From positions 4,932,312 through 4,996,311 of the forward strand of contig NC_092675.1 in the NCBI RefSeq assembly GCF_964355755.1: a DNA stretch of 64,000 bases, given 5' to 3'. Below, one piece after another: positions 11,983 to 24,509 of the stretch (position 1 is its first letter; the number at the start of each line of letters is the position of its first letter). The stretch comes from Antedon mediterranea (lineage: Eukaryota > Echinodermata > Crinoidea > Comatulida > Antedonidae). Below the pieces are notes generated by a model. That model had not been told where the DNA came from and did not search any database. It saw only the letters and a list, made by a program, of their open reading frames with translations. Position numbers and translations under genes: made by a program.

Positions 11983-13984
11983 CATCATTTGATTTATAAC
12001 AAATGAATGCCATCGTTCCTAATGATAACATCTTGAAGTATTATTCTGATTATTTTGAACAATTCAGTAATGGGATTAGGATTGAAAATTCGAGAGATTG
12101 TAAGGAAGCTGATCATTGATTGAATATAACTGAATCTAATCCTCTGGATAATATCTGTCAACTAATTAAAAGGCATTCATTAAAGTCGATAGGACTCACA
12201 TATTATTCATAGTAATGCTCACTGTTATTATAGGTACTCTAGTGTCCCCTACAATGGGCGCCCTCTCTTTGCTTTGTAGAGGAAGTATATCGAGAAAAAA
12301 TGTTTTCCCGTCCTCTGTTGAAACCGAGACTGGCAGTAAACATTATATTTTATTATTTAAAATTACTAACACAATAGATTTTCTTTTCACTTAAGAATGA
12401 ATATATCTGCTTTCTTTGCTAATGTGCTTTACTACTAATGAATTTGTATCCCGTTTTCTAGAAAGGAAGAAGCGTCAACATAATATACAAATTGAAAGAA
12501 TTATTGTTCACTAAAAGCTGTTTTAGTTTTTGTCCGGTACTGGTCTCAAATTTGATAAAAATGTCATCTTTTATCCTGTACCGGTAACATTGTATATTGA
12601 TTCCTATAGTATGCGCACAAGGCTTTTCCATTTAATAGTGTATTTTATTATGTTGATTTTTGATTTGTTATATTATTGTAACTTTTAGTTTATACTTTTT
12701 TAATATCCTCTGGTGCGTTAGTTATATTTATTTTTGTACATTATTTGCAATATATTCCTAGAGTTTTACAATAAAGAATAAATAAAAAATAAATAAATAA
12801 ATAAAATAAATACCCATAGTAGCAGTTTCATAGTCGACAAGTTTTTAATTTGTAATATACTTTAAACTAATAAAACATATAATATGAATGATATGGAAAA
12901 AGTGTATATTTACATATTATCGAAATCAAACCACGTGATACATAAAATATCCCATATGGTATCAAACGATAATACATTTATGCGTTTTAGTCAAAAAGTT
13001 AGTTGTTATAGGCATAATAAATATTCATTTCCATATCTTTTTAAGGTTTATGTGTCCATTAAACGCCTAGGCTATCAATGCTGAATTAAACGAATGATTA
13101 GATGCCTATGTTTGATTTAGAACTTTAAAATTCGGATACTTATGCCACGACATTTCTTCTTGTCGATGCATGTGTTTTACATACGAAACATGACTGTTTT
13201 ACATACGAAACATGACTGTTTTACATACGAAACATGACTGTTTTACATACGAAAGATGACTGTTTTACTGGACATAAATAAAAGAAACGTTGAAAGTTCA
13301 AAATCTTTTATTGCAATCAATTAATTGTAATTGAATATTACAATTACATTATTACATAGGATTAGATTAAAACATTAAGGTAAACAAGTTACACAATTAC
13401 AATTAGATATAACATAATACATAGAAATAAATATTATGATAAAAAAGTTACTTGAAATATTATATAAAATGTATACATTGTTGGCCAATGGAACGGGAGA
13501 AGTGAACACCAAAATAAATTGTTCTAGCATTGGTGGAAAACTCCAAAGTTGGTGATGAATGTTTTTGCTCTTTCAATCTTACTTTTAATAAACTGCCTTG
13601 AGGTTCTCAGGTTGTACCAATTGACAAGAGCAGGGGTTTGGAGGTAGTTTAAACGGTGTTTATTTTTTTTCAAAATAGTGTACTTTTTACAGAAATGTAA
13701 TATAGTCAATCTTTAATTACGCGAACTCCAAGAGACATGGCAATCCAGGGAGGATGCATTTCATAGTTCTTTTGTTAATGTGTTTAATTATTTGTTGTTA
13801 CTTAATAGTGCCTGTAAACAAGATAATTTCAGGTAATAACAGTACAACAACTTCAATTGTACTTTATTATTCAAACTTACATTTATTAAGCAAAAGTTTA
13901 GATTACAAATTTACAGAATTATTTTTGCCAAATAACTACACTATTTTTAATTACATTATATTTATAATAATTAACTTAGTACAT
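11983..13984. other. Intergenic region between G2 and the GPCR (converging genes)
   Basis: Contains the G2 3' flank, a short tandem repeat (13185-13270) and AT-rich DNA. A TTTATT at 13863-13868 would read as AATAAA on the minus strand, suitable for the GPCR transcript. A short + strand hydrophobic frame at 13754-14008 overlaps the GPCR end and has no other support. Confidence 0.4.
13185..13270 (+). repeat. 22-bp tandem repeat, four copies
   Basis: Unit TGTTTTACATACGAAACATGAC, nearly identical in the first three copies; the fourth has GAAAGATGAC. Non-coding. Confidence 0.85.
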
Positions 13985-14953
13985 TTATTTAACTATATCT
14001 CTATCTAGATCGACAGTTGAAACTGGATTGCAAACTTGAAATTTTAGCAACAGTTTACGAAAATGTTTATTAAATTGTTTATTTGTAGTGATGTAGATAA
14101 ACGGATTTGCACAAGAGTTGACAAAACCCAAGAGAACTAGGACATTTTCTAAATTCGATTTAGCGTAACGTTCAAATAGTCCAATTGCATGTATAAAGAA
14201 ACACATTTGTTCGGTACTCCAACACATAATGAATGTAACTGTCACAACAAACACAGTTTTCATTATATCTCTCTTTGCCTGGTGGAGTGTAATTGCAGGG
14301 CTATTTATGGAGCTAGTCTTTCTTCTGAATATATTTACTTGTCGCTTTAAAGAACGTATTATTGTATAATTTGCAGAAATCATAACAACAACAGGAATTG
14401 TGTACTTTGTTAGAAAGTTAAAAATACCAATAAAGGTTCGCCAATATTTTCCTGGCCATCTAACTGTACACGTACAGTTATCGAGTACATTTATCCATAT
14501 GTTAAACGTGTTGAAAATGGCGGCTGAAAACCAAACGATAATAACTAAAATCCAGCATCTTGATCGGGAGAAGGTTTGCTTGTGCTTTGCAGGGTGCAAC
14601 ACGGCACTGTACCGATCTAACGTGAGGATCATCAGTAATAGCGAAGAAGCACATATTGATGTCCATAATAAGTAACCGCTAGAAACAAATCGGCAAAAAT
14701 AGATATTATTTACATCATTATACAGCATATGCAGTGGTAGCATGTTTGCAGATGAGATCAAATCAGCAAAGGCTAAACTTACAATAAAAAATGATGTGGA
14801 CGATTTGTTCATGTTTTTATTTTTGTAAATATGAATCACAAGAAGGTTTCCAACAATACCAATTATGGCTAAGATACACTCAGTCACTGTAAACCACGTG
14901 GCGTTGGAGGGTGTTTCTCTTGAATCACATGGCATAGGCGACGTGGAACTCAT
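13985..14953 (-). CDS. Intronless rhodopsin-family (class A) GPCR, 322 aa
   Basis: One uninterrupted frame gives seven hydrophobic segments. N-glycosylation site NAT at about 17-19; GN (N36) in TM1; LAFADL in TM2; LDRYSAV after TM3 (the DRY motif); a CW in TM6 followed by ST instead of the usual xP, so the CWxP toggle is altered; and NPFIY at the end of TM7 (NPxxY). A short C-terminal tail follows. The first in-frame ATG is at 14951-14953; the frame extends three codons further upstream without an ATG. Family knowledge: these receptors sit in the plasma membrane and signal through G proteins, probably for a peptide or small molecule; the ligand cannot be told. It lies antisense to the receptor array with no sequence relation to it. 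Single-exon class A receptors commonly arise by retroposition and local expansion; no paralogue is seen here. Confidence 0.9.
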   Translation of the reverse strand: MSSTSPMPCDSRETPSNATWFTVTECILAIIGIVGNLLVIHIYKNKNMNKSSTSFFIVSLAFADLISSANMLPLHMLYNDVNNIYFCRFVSSGYLLWTSICASSLLLMILTLDRYSAVLHPAKHKQTFSRSRCWILVIIVWFSAAIFNTFNIWINVLDNCTCTVRWPGKYWRTFIGIFNFLTKYTIPVVVMISANYTIIRSLKRQVNIFRRKTSSINSPAITLHQAKRDIMKTVFVVTVTFIMCWSTEQMCFFIHAIGLFERYAKSNLENVLVLLGFVNSCANPFIYITTNKQFNKHFRKLLLKFQVCNPVSTVDLDRDIVK

Positions 14954-17900
14954 CTTGTACACTGGAAAATTAAACCAAGATATAATTTACTTTGCTGCTA
15001 TGAAGGTACTATTAGGCCTACAGATAATGTATACGTTAACATTCATTGTGAAGTTATCAATGAAGAGTTGAATCCACAACCGTTAAAATAGAACGGAAAA
15101 ATAGAACATAGGATTTAAAAAAAATAGATAATAGAAAATCGACTGATAGAACGGTTTTCAATGGGATTGTTATAAAAAAAATACTCTCAGTCCTCGATTA
15201 CATAATATAATACTGGTTCAATCTAAAAAATGAATTGCTATCAGACTATATAATGAAACTGTAATTGGAAATGATTTTAACTACATGCTACTTATACAAC
15301 AAATTTAAAATTAGATAGGCCTACTAGAAAATCCTCAGGTAATCAGATCATCAGATTGCCTTAAAAAAATGAAAAATAACTTACCTACTCTCAAGTTCAC
15401 AGTTACGTGGATATATAGCTAATGAAATCAAAATCCTCTCATACGTTTAAAAGCCTACTAATACATAATATTATTATTATTTTATGATAGTCTATAATAT
15501 TTTACTACTATTTTGTAGTAGTTTTGAAATATGTTTTATGCCATATATCAAGATACGGTACTTTATATTTTTTTATTGGTAAAAACATTTTTTGAACTAA
15601 AGACTGACAATAAACATCTTTTTTTCATAACATCGTTTTTAAGATAATGTTTCACACCATATTTGTTTACTGTTTAAAACATAAAAAAACATGATTATTT
15701 TAAAGGATACGGTAGCCCCGGATTAAAATCGCTTATAAACCTTTGCAACAGCTACTACACTCAGTGCTTAGTATTTAGAGTTACAAAATAAGCAAGGAAT
15801 TATAATCTTTCAAGGAGTTTTGCATCATAATAACACCAAAAGTGTGTAATATAAATGTAATCGCTGCCAACATATAGAGTAGACTTACGTTTTATGCTTG
15901 TTAAATTATACTGTATATCAGCAAGACTTTAAACTCTAAACCACCCAGTGATAATGCTGTAATACAAATAAAATGTGTCGGTACCGGTATAAAAAAAAGT
16001 GAACGACAGCCAAGTTGCATACAATTTTAAGTTTGGTAGTCATCTTTGATTGTCATGTCTTTGATCAGCAAGAGACGAGACAGTGATCATTCCTCTTAAG
16101 CCCAATGAAGAATGGGTGGCAAATGGCCAGGTCCGCTAAAGGCCGAATGGCAACCGGCCAGGAGGAGGCAACGAGAGAAAATTATACATTAACACGGGGC
16201 CTACAATTGGCCTTTTTTTCTTTCTCATCCAAACGTTTCCGGTTTGCGATTCTGTTTCTGCTTTACTTGGTACATTGTAGGCCTACTTTTTACATGTTGT
16301 ACTTTTTATATTAAATTCAAATTAATGCATGTACTATTATATGTTTACTGTTGCCAGCTTATATTAATATTCACCCAGTTGTTTCAAGCTCCATTTATGG
16401 AAAACTGTATTTACAAGGCATTTTATTCATTCTCACATTATTAATACAGTTATATGGCCGTATTAAGAAAACAGCTTTGGGATGTCCCCTTAATCATTGA
16501 CATATTTCCCCTCGTTAGTTTTACAGCAAAAAGTCCCTTGATAGGAGTGTCCAAGCGAGGGGTTCCAATTAAAGCGTAAATGTATCAGCGTTGACTAACA
16601 TGGTATTTGTTTTGAAACATTTAGAAAACGAAACATAAGCTTAATCGAAATAAAATTAAATTAAACTTTTAGGTTCCGTAAATACACAACGTTTCATATT
16701 CCCTGTCTTCCTCTCTTGATGACCTTGATTATTTCAATTTATTTTTTATGACAAATCAAACTTTTTGATATCGAAAATAAAATTTTGATTGAGGTACCAC
16801 ATTTAGGGGTCAGTTTCTATTTTATTCAAGGTCTTTATGTATTTTTAGTGATAGTATTCAGTTCTGGAAAACCCTCCTTTGTCTCATAATCAACCAAGAA
16901 GGTACACATTATAATATTAAAAAGTTAGGTAAACTTTCTTTCCTTACACATGGATTACATTTTAAGATAAGTTAATTCCTTACTGTCACGTAATGCATTA
17001 TCCTGCGCATTAAATTTGCAATAAATGTGAATAACAATTTAATTCATCACTTTGACTAATTATAGGTGATATTTGTGATTTTACTGGCATTTAATTTAAA
17101 AAGACATAAAAACGCAACATGTACGGTATGTCAAATAATGCATGAGGTCGAACAAAAACGTTGACTCCATACTTATCAAGCATAATGTTGAATTGTCTAT
17201 TGTGTTTGAGAATAATTTATATACAGGCATGAAATTACATGACCCACATTATATTCTTTTTTTATGGTATGATGACGTCATCAAAATCAAACTGAAGATG
17301 ACAATTTCGAAAGATAATTGTCAGAACAAAAACTATTAAAATTTGAAGGAATATGGTAAACGTATTTTCTTAACTTATTTATTAATTTCGTTTTCTTTAG
17401 TAGGGTGGCCCTCTCAGTAAAAAAAAATAAACTAAACGTAAACTAAAACTGAAGAATGTTCTTATACAATGTTACTCAATTTGATTTTTTTGTAATGGTC
17501 TCATCTAATAACCGCATGCCAGTACGGTAACTCATGAATAGGCCTATACATACGTGAAACGGTTAATTATTGGTTTATTTATATATTAATAATAAAGGAC
17601 ACGAATAAGGAAAAGAAACACCAGACGGTGGCGAGATGGAATCAGCTTGGGGAGGCCTTCGCCCTGTGTTGATACAACAAGAAACACAAAGTATCTTGCA
17701 ACTTCAAATTATATGTATTTATTATATTAATATGTATGGGTGCTGAATTACGAATATTAATTGTTTAATGTATCAGCTTCAATTTTAGGCAGACCGTTTG
17801 TCACCGTTAGTAGGCCTACAGTAAATATATTACGTAATGTCAATATTATGTCTGTGTCAATTAGTTTAGATTGGCGTCAATAAGAATATTTCAATTTACT

Positions 17901-19702
17901 TTTTAATTTAAGTATAAAAACGACTAAACCTAAATATAATTATTTTGTACAAATTATACTTTCATGTTCAACGCCAAATACTGATCTTTTTGTACAGGTC
18001 AGTTTACCAAGAAACGACTTGTGGTGAAGGTCTATTTCAATCCTGCCGTCAGTCAGTCAATATTGTAGGGCTAACATCCACGCAAGATCTAATTAAGTAT
18101 GGCGAGTCCGAAGGGCACAAACTACTAGCATTGAGTCATTTTGCACTGTAGGAAGACGCAAATTATGACGTCAAAAACTGCAGTCGTCCAAAAGATGTTC
18201 AAATCGTCATAAACTACTGATGTTTCATTTTGTACGTTGAAATGTCCTGAAATGGTTCATGCGAAAGCAACAGAGCAAATTATCAAATAAGGTAAGAATG
18301 TGTTATATTTTCAAATAAAAAATATATCATTTAGATATGAGTTTCAATAGTTAAGAAGATGTATATAATTATTGACAACTTTAAGTACGGTTTTATTTTG
18401 AAAAAAAGAAAATTGTATCATACTTCATACATACAATTCTGACGAATAATGATGAATTGTGTTGTTGTTTAACCGCCCTACTTTGGTAATGGACACAGTT
18501 TTCTTGGTCGTGAATTCATGCAACCATTCGATGCTTTCAAACTAAGTATATGAATCAAGGAGGCAGGCCAACTTGATCTTGTTTGAATAATACAAAATGG
18601 ATGATCTAATGCTATCAAGCAAGGGCTACAGTAGTTCCAATTTTGGTTGTTATTAGGCCTACTTCTTTTTCTCACACATTGTTTCTTATCGTTACGTTTT
18701 CACAGTACTAATTTGATACCATTTTACCAGCTTTTTAGTTGCATGCAACGCCACTCTACAGCTCACTATGTCGGTCGGTTAGTTGGTTGGTCGGTCGGTC
18801 GGTAAATATTAACTTAAGCACGCGACTGCAGCCATGTATATGACCTTGTTCAGTTACGAACTATTCATTTTAATATTATGATATAATAATATATACGTGA
18901 TATAATTAATAATATTAATATAATATAATATTTGTTAAACGGGAGAAAGTATTTCTATAAAAATAAAGCTTCCTATTTATTTAATTCGTGAAATAATTTA
19001 GTATTATAAAACAAAAAATCAATCAAACTATAAAAGTTATTGTATTTTATATATTCTAATTGAATCTTTCAAAAATATCCTTGAAAATAACACTGGAGAT
19101 AAATTGGTTCTGTATGTTTTAAAACCAAATTGACTTGAGCGTGCACAGATAAGAGGAAATAAGATCTAATTATTTTCTGCAGAATTAAGTAGAAGGAAGG
19201 AGATTTGTGGCCCAGAAGTTCAATAATTTGAAACATCCTTTTCCTTCGCAGAATTAGCCCTGACATGAAAAAGAAACGATGAACCATAAATTATTAATTA
19301 TCGAGTATTAGGGGCCTTTTAACGTGCATCAATTCCAGGGTTATCGTATTTAAGAAAGAAAGTATCTATAAATGGGTATAGTTTCTGCCAGCACGAATAT
19401 GAAAGAATTCTAACTTAAAATGTCAATATCAGTCACTATAATTATCTCACTTTCACTTAGGCGAAACATAAAAAAAAAACAACAAAAACGTGACCGATTA
19501 ATAATTATTGATAATAATTAAATCAGTGAAACTCTTATTCGCTCGGTGATGTGGCCAAAAAATACCCAATATAAGCGATTGAAGATGACGGGAATAAATC
19601 GGCGAGATTCAAATTCGGTTCTTCGGCTTTATTAATATAAACCAGTAACAAAAATATTAACATGACGTATAATATAATTGACGATTTACTTTTGTTTTTC
19701 AG
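14954..19702. other. Long intergenic region between the GPCR and G3
   Basis: Mostly AT-rich DNA without a supported gene. Noted inside: a TGACGTCA palindrome near 17275, a candidate orphan exon at 17999-18151 (separate entry), a small fragment of the old dispersed repeat in reverse (about 18760-18835, GTCGGTCGGT run followed by CACGCGACT), and an acceptor (TTTGTTTTTCAG) ending at 19702 directly before the G3 ATG. The latter suggests that a non-coding first exon of G3 lies upstream. Confidence 0.4.
17999..18151 (+). pseudogene. Candidate orphan or relic exon
   Basis: After an acceptor (TTTTTGTACAG) a phase-2 frame runs for about 50 codons to TAG. It holds SVYQETTCGEGLFQSC, two Cys in the region where array genes have their short Cys-bearing exon. 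There is no donor and no neighbouring matching exon, so it may be a dead remnant of an array gene or chance. Confidence 0.2.
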
Positions 19703-22700
19703 ATGTATTGGCATAGAATAGTTTTGGTTGTTATTTTCGGCTTATTAATTAAGCGAGTATCATCGTTGGGAGGTCAGGCTGTTAAGTGCACTCCAATTTA
19801 CTCAACTAAACCAAATGCAACGTGTTGGTCAGTATAAGCATTGCTAAACACTCTCAATATGGAATGTCTTTATGCTATGTATACAATAATTTTCGAAAAT
19901 AATCTCATAATAAAGTTTACTATTTAATAATATTCTTAATACATACTGTAATGTAAAATTCTTCTAAAATTAGTATCTAAGGGGTTTCTACGCTTCAGCT
20001 GCATATGCTTACGATATTAACTGATTGTAATGATTAATAATTAAATGATTGTATTCTAATGTTACGTGGTCATTATAAAACGTTCCTTCCTTTCATGTAC
20101 TGTTATTTTATTTTTTCAACTACCACCCAAGGTCTATCTATCTATTTCTAAACAATATTGCATATGACAAGTATTTAGGGACGGAAACATTAATTATTTG
20201 TTTAAACGAGGCCACTGAGGCCTTATTTTTACTTACACAATTAATGTCAGTTATTGTTTTGTCTTTAATAAATGAAAAACATTTTATATTTTTAGGAGGG
20301 AATTTTCAAATTCACCAATGGATGAATGTAGTAAGTATTTTTGTTATTGTTACATATTATAAATAATTCGTGGTGTTATGCAGAGTTATTTGTTTAAAGT
20401 TCTAAATCCTAAACTTCAATCATTTAATATTTAATCTAAACAAATTATGCAATTGTAAAATTTCCATTTCTTTCTCCTTTACTAAACGAGGTATTTGTGC
20501 TATATAATAGGCCTACATGTTAATATCGTAAGCACAATCATTGTTGATGATGTCAATTAAAATTAAATGTATGAGTTGTGATTTAGTATTTTTTTAGATA
20601 TTTATTTTTATTCTACAGGTCACAAATTCTGCTATGATTTGAATGAAGGTACAAACAAATGTTCATCACCATGGAAAAAACCTACAATTCACAGAGAACA
20701 CGAACTAGAACGTATAGCAACTTTGGCCAGAAGCGAATTCGTTACTCAGGCGTCGTGTACAATGAGGCTTAAAGTTAACAAAAACACAAAATCTGGCTTG
20801 CTTTTCTTTAAAAATGATGAAAACTGCCTTGGATTGGAAATGCTAACTTTATCTCAAGACTCGTGCGCTGTGGTTTACTTAAATCGCGCGTTGAGGGGTT
20901 ACTGTATCTGGTATCATAACGAGTGTCCCAAAGTTGCAACAGACGTTACCGTATGCAAAAGAGAAAAATATGTTGGTACAGGTAGGTTATTTTTTTTTAA
21001 ATTTTAAAAACAAGGGCCGGGAAAACAATAAAAGGTATGTGGAGCCATCATACTTTTTACAATCTATTTTGTGTTTTTTATTCTTCAAGAAATACCAACA
21101 AACTCTCCGAGAAAAGCTACAACAGAAGAGCCAATGGATACATCACCAATCAGCATTGAGATTATCATTATCGTAGCAGTTTCTGCTAATTTTCTTATAA
21201 TGATAGTTGTTGCTTTTCTTGTCTCGTTCCTATTGAAACGAGTAAGTTTGAAACAAATATTCTTCTATTTTAATCTATATATATTTGTAATAGAATTCGA
21301 CTGTTTCATGCAATACATTAATTAGATTTCATAAAACAGCTAATATCTAATTTTATATAATTGTAGTATTGTATTTTGTATCAAATTTATACTATATATG
21401 TACCCGGTACATTATATAAATTCACTCAAATTTGTATAAAAAAATAAGATTGTTTTTATAATTTGTGAAAACATTGCCAGTAGGTTTATTATGATACTTT
21501 AAAAGACAAAACCAAATCGAAAACAAATGGTTACAATATACATTTATTAGCATTACTAAACTACATTAATATTTTATTTTTAGTCTAGGATGACAAATGG
21601 TCATAATTCGCTGTCTCGAAACCCATCAAGTGAGTATTTATACATATTCAATTCAGCAGTATTTTAGTATATGACATTATCAAGTTTTAAATTGGAAATA
21701 CAAATAAAACATAGGTTTTCAATGGTTTGTTGAAGATACTAATACAGTTATACATTATTATAAATTATCTGTAGAAGTTTTTGGATGAAAAACTGACATC
21801 AACTTTTTTTGCTGTGACTTACTTTAACATGTCAATGTTTATCAATAACATGATATTACAAGCGGTGAATTATCAATTGCTGAATCTTCATTGTTGAATG
21901 TATTTTTAAAATGCATAATCTTTAATTAATATTATCGTTTTTTAATTCTTATTATTATTCTTATTTATATTATTATTCATAATTTCAGACCGTCCTCTTC
22001 CTAGAGTTCCTAATGAGAAAATTAATCATAGATTTTCAAAAGCTGATAGTGCTGAATTTGATAAATGGAAAGATGAAAGCCACTATATGTACTTAAGTCA
22101 TGAGTCTTTAGACATTCCTCGATACCATAGTATAACCAAGAGTGATATCAGAAAGACATCCGATTATTCTTACCCAGACATGGAGAAAGTTAAACAATCT
22201 TTAGAGGCTACGTCTTCTAAATCAAACTACATGCCTCTCATGAAAGATGGAGGTGAACGAGTCGCAAATGAAGGTAAAGAATTTTCAAAAAATGGAAAAA
22301 ATAGCGAGGTTTCTGTCAAACTACCATGTGTTTCCATAGAGAACGATGGTCAGTCTGGTGACGATGTTGATAACGAAAAAGTGACTCATCACCGAAGTTC
22401 AATAGCATGTTCCGACATAGATGGAGAATACAGTGAGTTAAAACCGGATTATTATGTTCTCGAAGAAAACGATGTGACACATACAGTTACTGCTGAATCT
22501 AAACATGTGGACTGTCCCTCTATTGAAAATAACAAGGATAAACTATCTGATCGTATTGTTGAAAAGTGTGAAGAAAAAACTATTTGTGATCGTACTGTTG
22601 ACAGTTATGAACTGAAATCACTTGACAATCATATCGTTAAAACTTCTGAGCATAAACCCACGAACTATCGTTCTGTTGACACTGATGAAGTTGAACCACA

Positions 22701-22842
22701 TCCACAAAACGACTTGAATCATGATTACTTTCTACTTGAGAAGGACGGTAACGAAACGGAGGAGGTTCCTGAACCTGTTGCACAGGATACTGGCATTCAC
22801 AAGGCTGTTGACAACATAACAGGATCGATACAAAATAGTTAA
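19703..22842 (+). CDS. G3: single-pass CTLD-like receptor with long tyrosine tail (524 aa)
   Basis: Exons 19703-19827, 20296-20330, 20619-20981, 21090-21241, 21584-21629 and 21989-22842 join in frame (1575 nt); intron phases 2,1,1,0,1. The ATG follows an acceptor directly. Signal peptide about 1-21; the linker ends NATCW. The ectodomain exon begins FCYDL and carries C-x3-W-K (KCSSPWKK), a signature shared with G4 and G5 in place of the CTLD G..LA.I core; Cys are numerous. Membrane helix about 197-222. Exon 5 is a 46-nt mini-exon, the same size and phase as in G5. The tail (about 300 aa) is acidic and has YMYL, YMPL, YSEL, YYVL and YFLL. YYVL is also in G2. No enzymatic domain is visible. Inferred role: cell-surface receptor recruiting SH2 proteins when phosphorylated. 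Confidence 0.86.
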
Positions 22843-24017
22843 ATAAGCAGTTTGCGAATAGAGGGCGTATGGATCAAGAATTCTCTCTAATGAACTAATG
22901 TTAATAATAATATATATGTTTATAATCTTAAAAAAAAAATGCAATGTCATAATAATATGAACTTGACTATAGTGATATGGCGGATGTGATTTGTAATTTA
23001 AATTAAAAAAAATTGTTGAGGTTGGCAATCTTAAGGATACATTTTTAATCTTCATCAACCTGGATTCCGATTTAAAAAAAATTTAATTAAAAAAAATTAT
23101 TCCCCTATTCTAACGATTATAGTACAGTATGAAATTGTATTCGTCTTCAAAAAAATATAAACATAATGCTTGTTTATAGGCCTACAGCAATTTATAATTA
23201 AAAAGATAATGTACGTACCGGTACATCAGCAAACAAAAGCGACACATATAATAATATTTTCAGTAACACTGTTAAAATATATTAACATACTAATTTACTT
23301 TCAACACTAGTTGTTCCATACATACATACATACTTACTACATACATAGTTAAATTGTACAAATGCCATTTCTGTGTTTTATGTATATAACTTACCTTGTA
23401 AAAAAGTAATGATACTATATGTAAATATATCTACAATTTAATTCAAGTAAAAAGGTAAAAATGAAATGCTGCTGCATTCATTCAAGTGCCTCGTTTGTTT
23501 ATTAAAGTAATGAAAGAAAATTTTATTTGATAGTCATTTTTTGTTGTAATGTTTATTACTCAATGCTCTATATTAAACATAAACGTATTATGACCACAAA
23601 CGTTTAGAAAAATCGGCGACGTGGTTTCCGTATTATATGCATATATTATATGAGCCAAGGACAATGTAAGTTATTCTAACGGAAATGTTTGACTGTTTAG
23701 TTTTTTTCTCTTTTGTGGCGTTAACCACTACTTTTATTTATTTCATTTTCAAATGATCAAAACAATGATTTTATACATCTTCGTAATTTATATATTCCAA
23801 TGTTATTCTTTCCTCAATTATTTTATTATATTTTCTTTCTTATTGTTTAGTTGTCAGCGGACTAGGCAAAACTATTTTGACATTCTACAATTATCAAAAA
23901 AAAAAAAATCATTTACATTAAATTATTTCATTGTATTTCTGTATTCATTTTAATTTGTTTAACTCAAAGCTGATCATGGATTATCTGACGTATCGACAAA
24001 ATAATACACGAGTGAGT

Positions 24018-24385
24018 GGTGGCCAAGCGGTGAGTGAGTGGTGGCCGGGTGGTTAAGACAGTGGAACCGTAATTACGTAGCCATAACATCGGCAAGGGTT
24101 CGAGGCTCATTCGCTCCATGGTTCTGGTGGTAGAACAAGACTTAAGTCTTCTCGGATAATGACATGAACTGTAGGTCCAGTGTACACATAGCTCATGTGC
24201 ACTTTAAAGAACCTAGTACATCTTTCGAGACGAGCAGGGGGTTACCCGGTGTACTAGTCCACACAAACACAGCCACTGTCGCACACAGCCACTGTGTAAT
24301 TGGGACTGGACCGTTTTATAGGTGTTTACCATGCTGTTGGTCCAGATCCTCCACTAACAGAGTTAGTGAGAAGTTGAATAAATAA
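24018..24385 (+). mobile_element. tRNA-derived SINE
   Basis: The head has a box-A-like TGGCCGGGTGGTTAAGACAG and a box-B-like GGGTTCGAGGC about 50 bp later, as in RNA polymerase III promoters of tRNA-derived SINEs. The body (24125-24260) matches the reverse-strand fragment at 4440-4545. It ends in an A-rich AATAAATAAATAAAT tail. The box-A end is itself tandemly duplicated (GTGAGTGGTGGCC twice). Confidence 0.7.
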
Positions 24386-24509
24386 ATAAATTAAAAACAA
24401 ATCGAAATGCATTATAATTTATTATATAATAATCATATTTATATGGCTATATTATACTAATACACCATTCAGCACACCGTACAACAAGTATATGAGGAAA
24501 AGTGAAAAG

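Noticed and set aside
13185-13270. CRISPR-like array
   Set aside because: Head-to-tail identical units with no variable spacers, in a eukaryotic genome.
13754-14008. Small hydrophobic + strand protein
   Set aside because: AT-rich frame overlapping the GPCR end on the other strand; no supporting motif.
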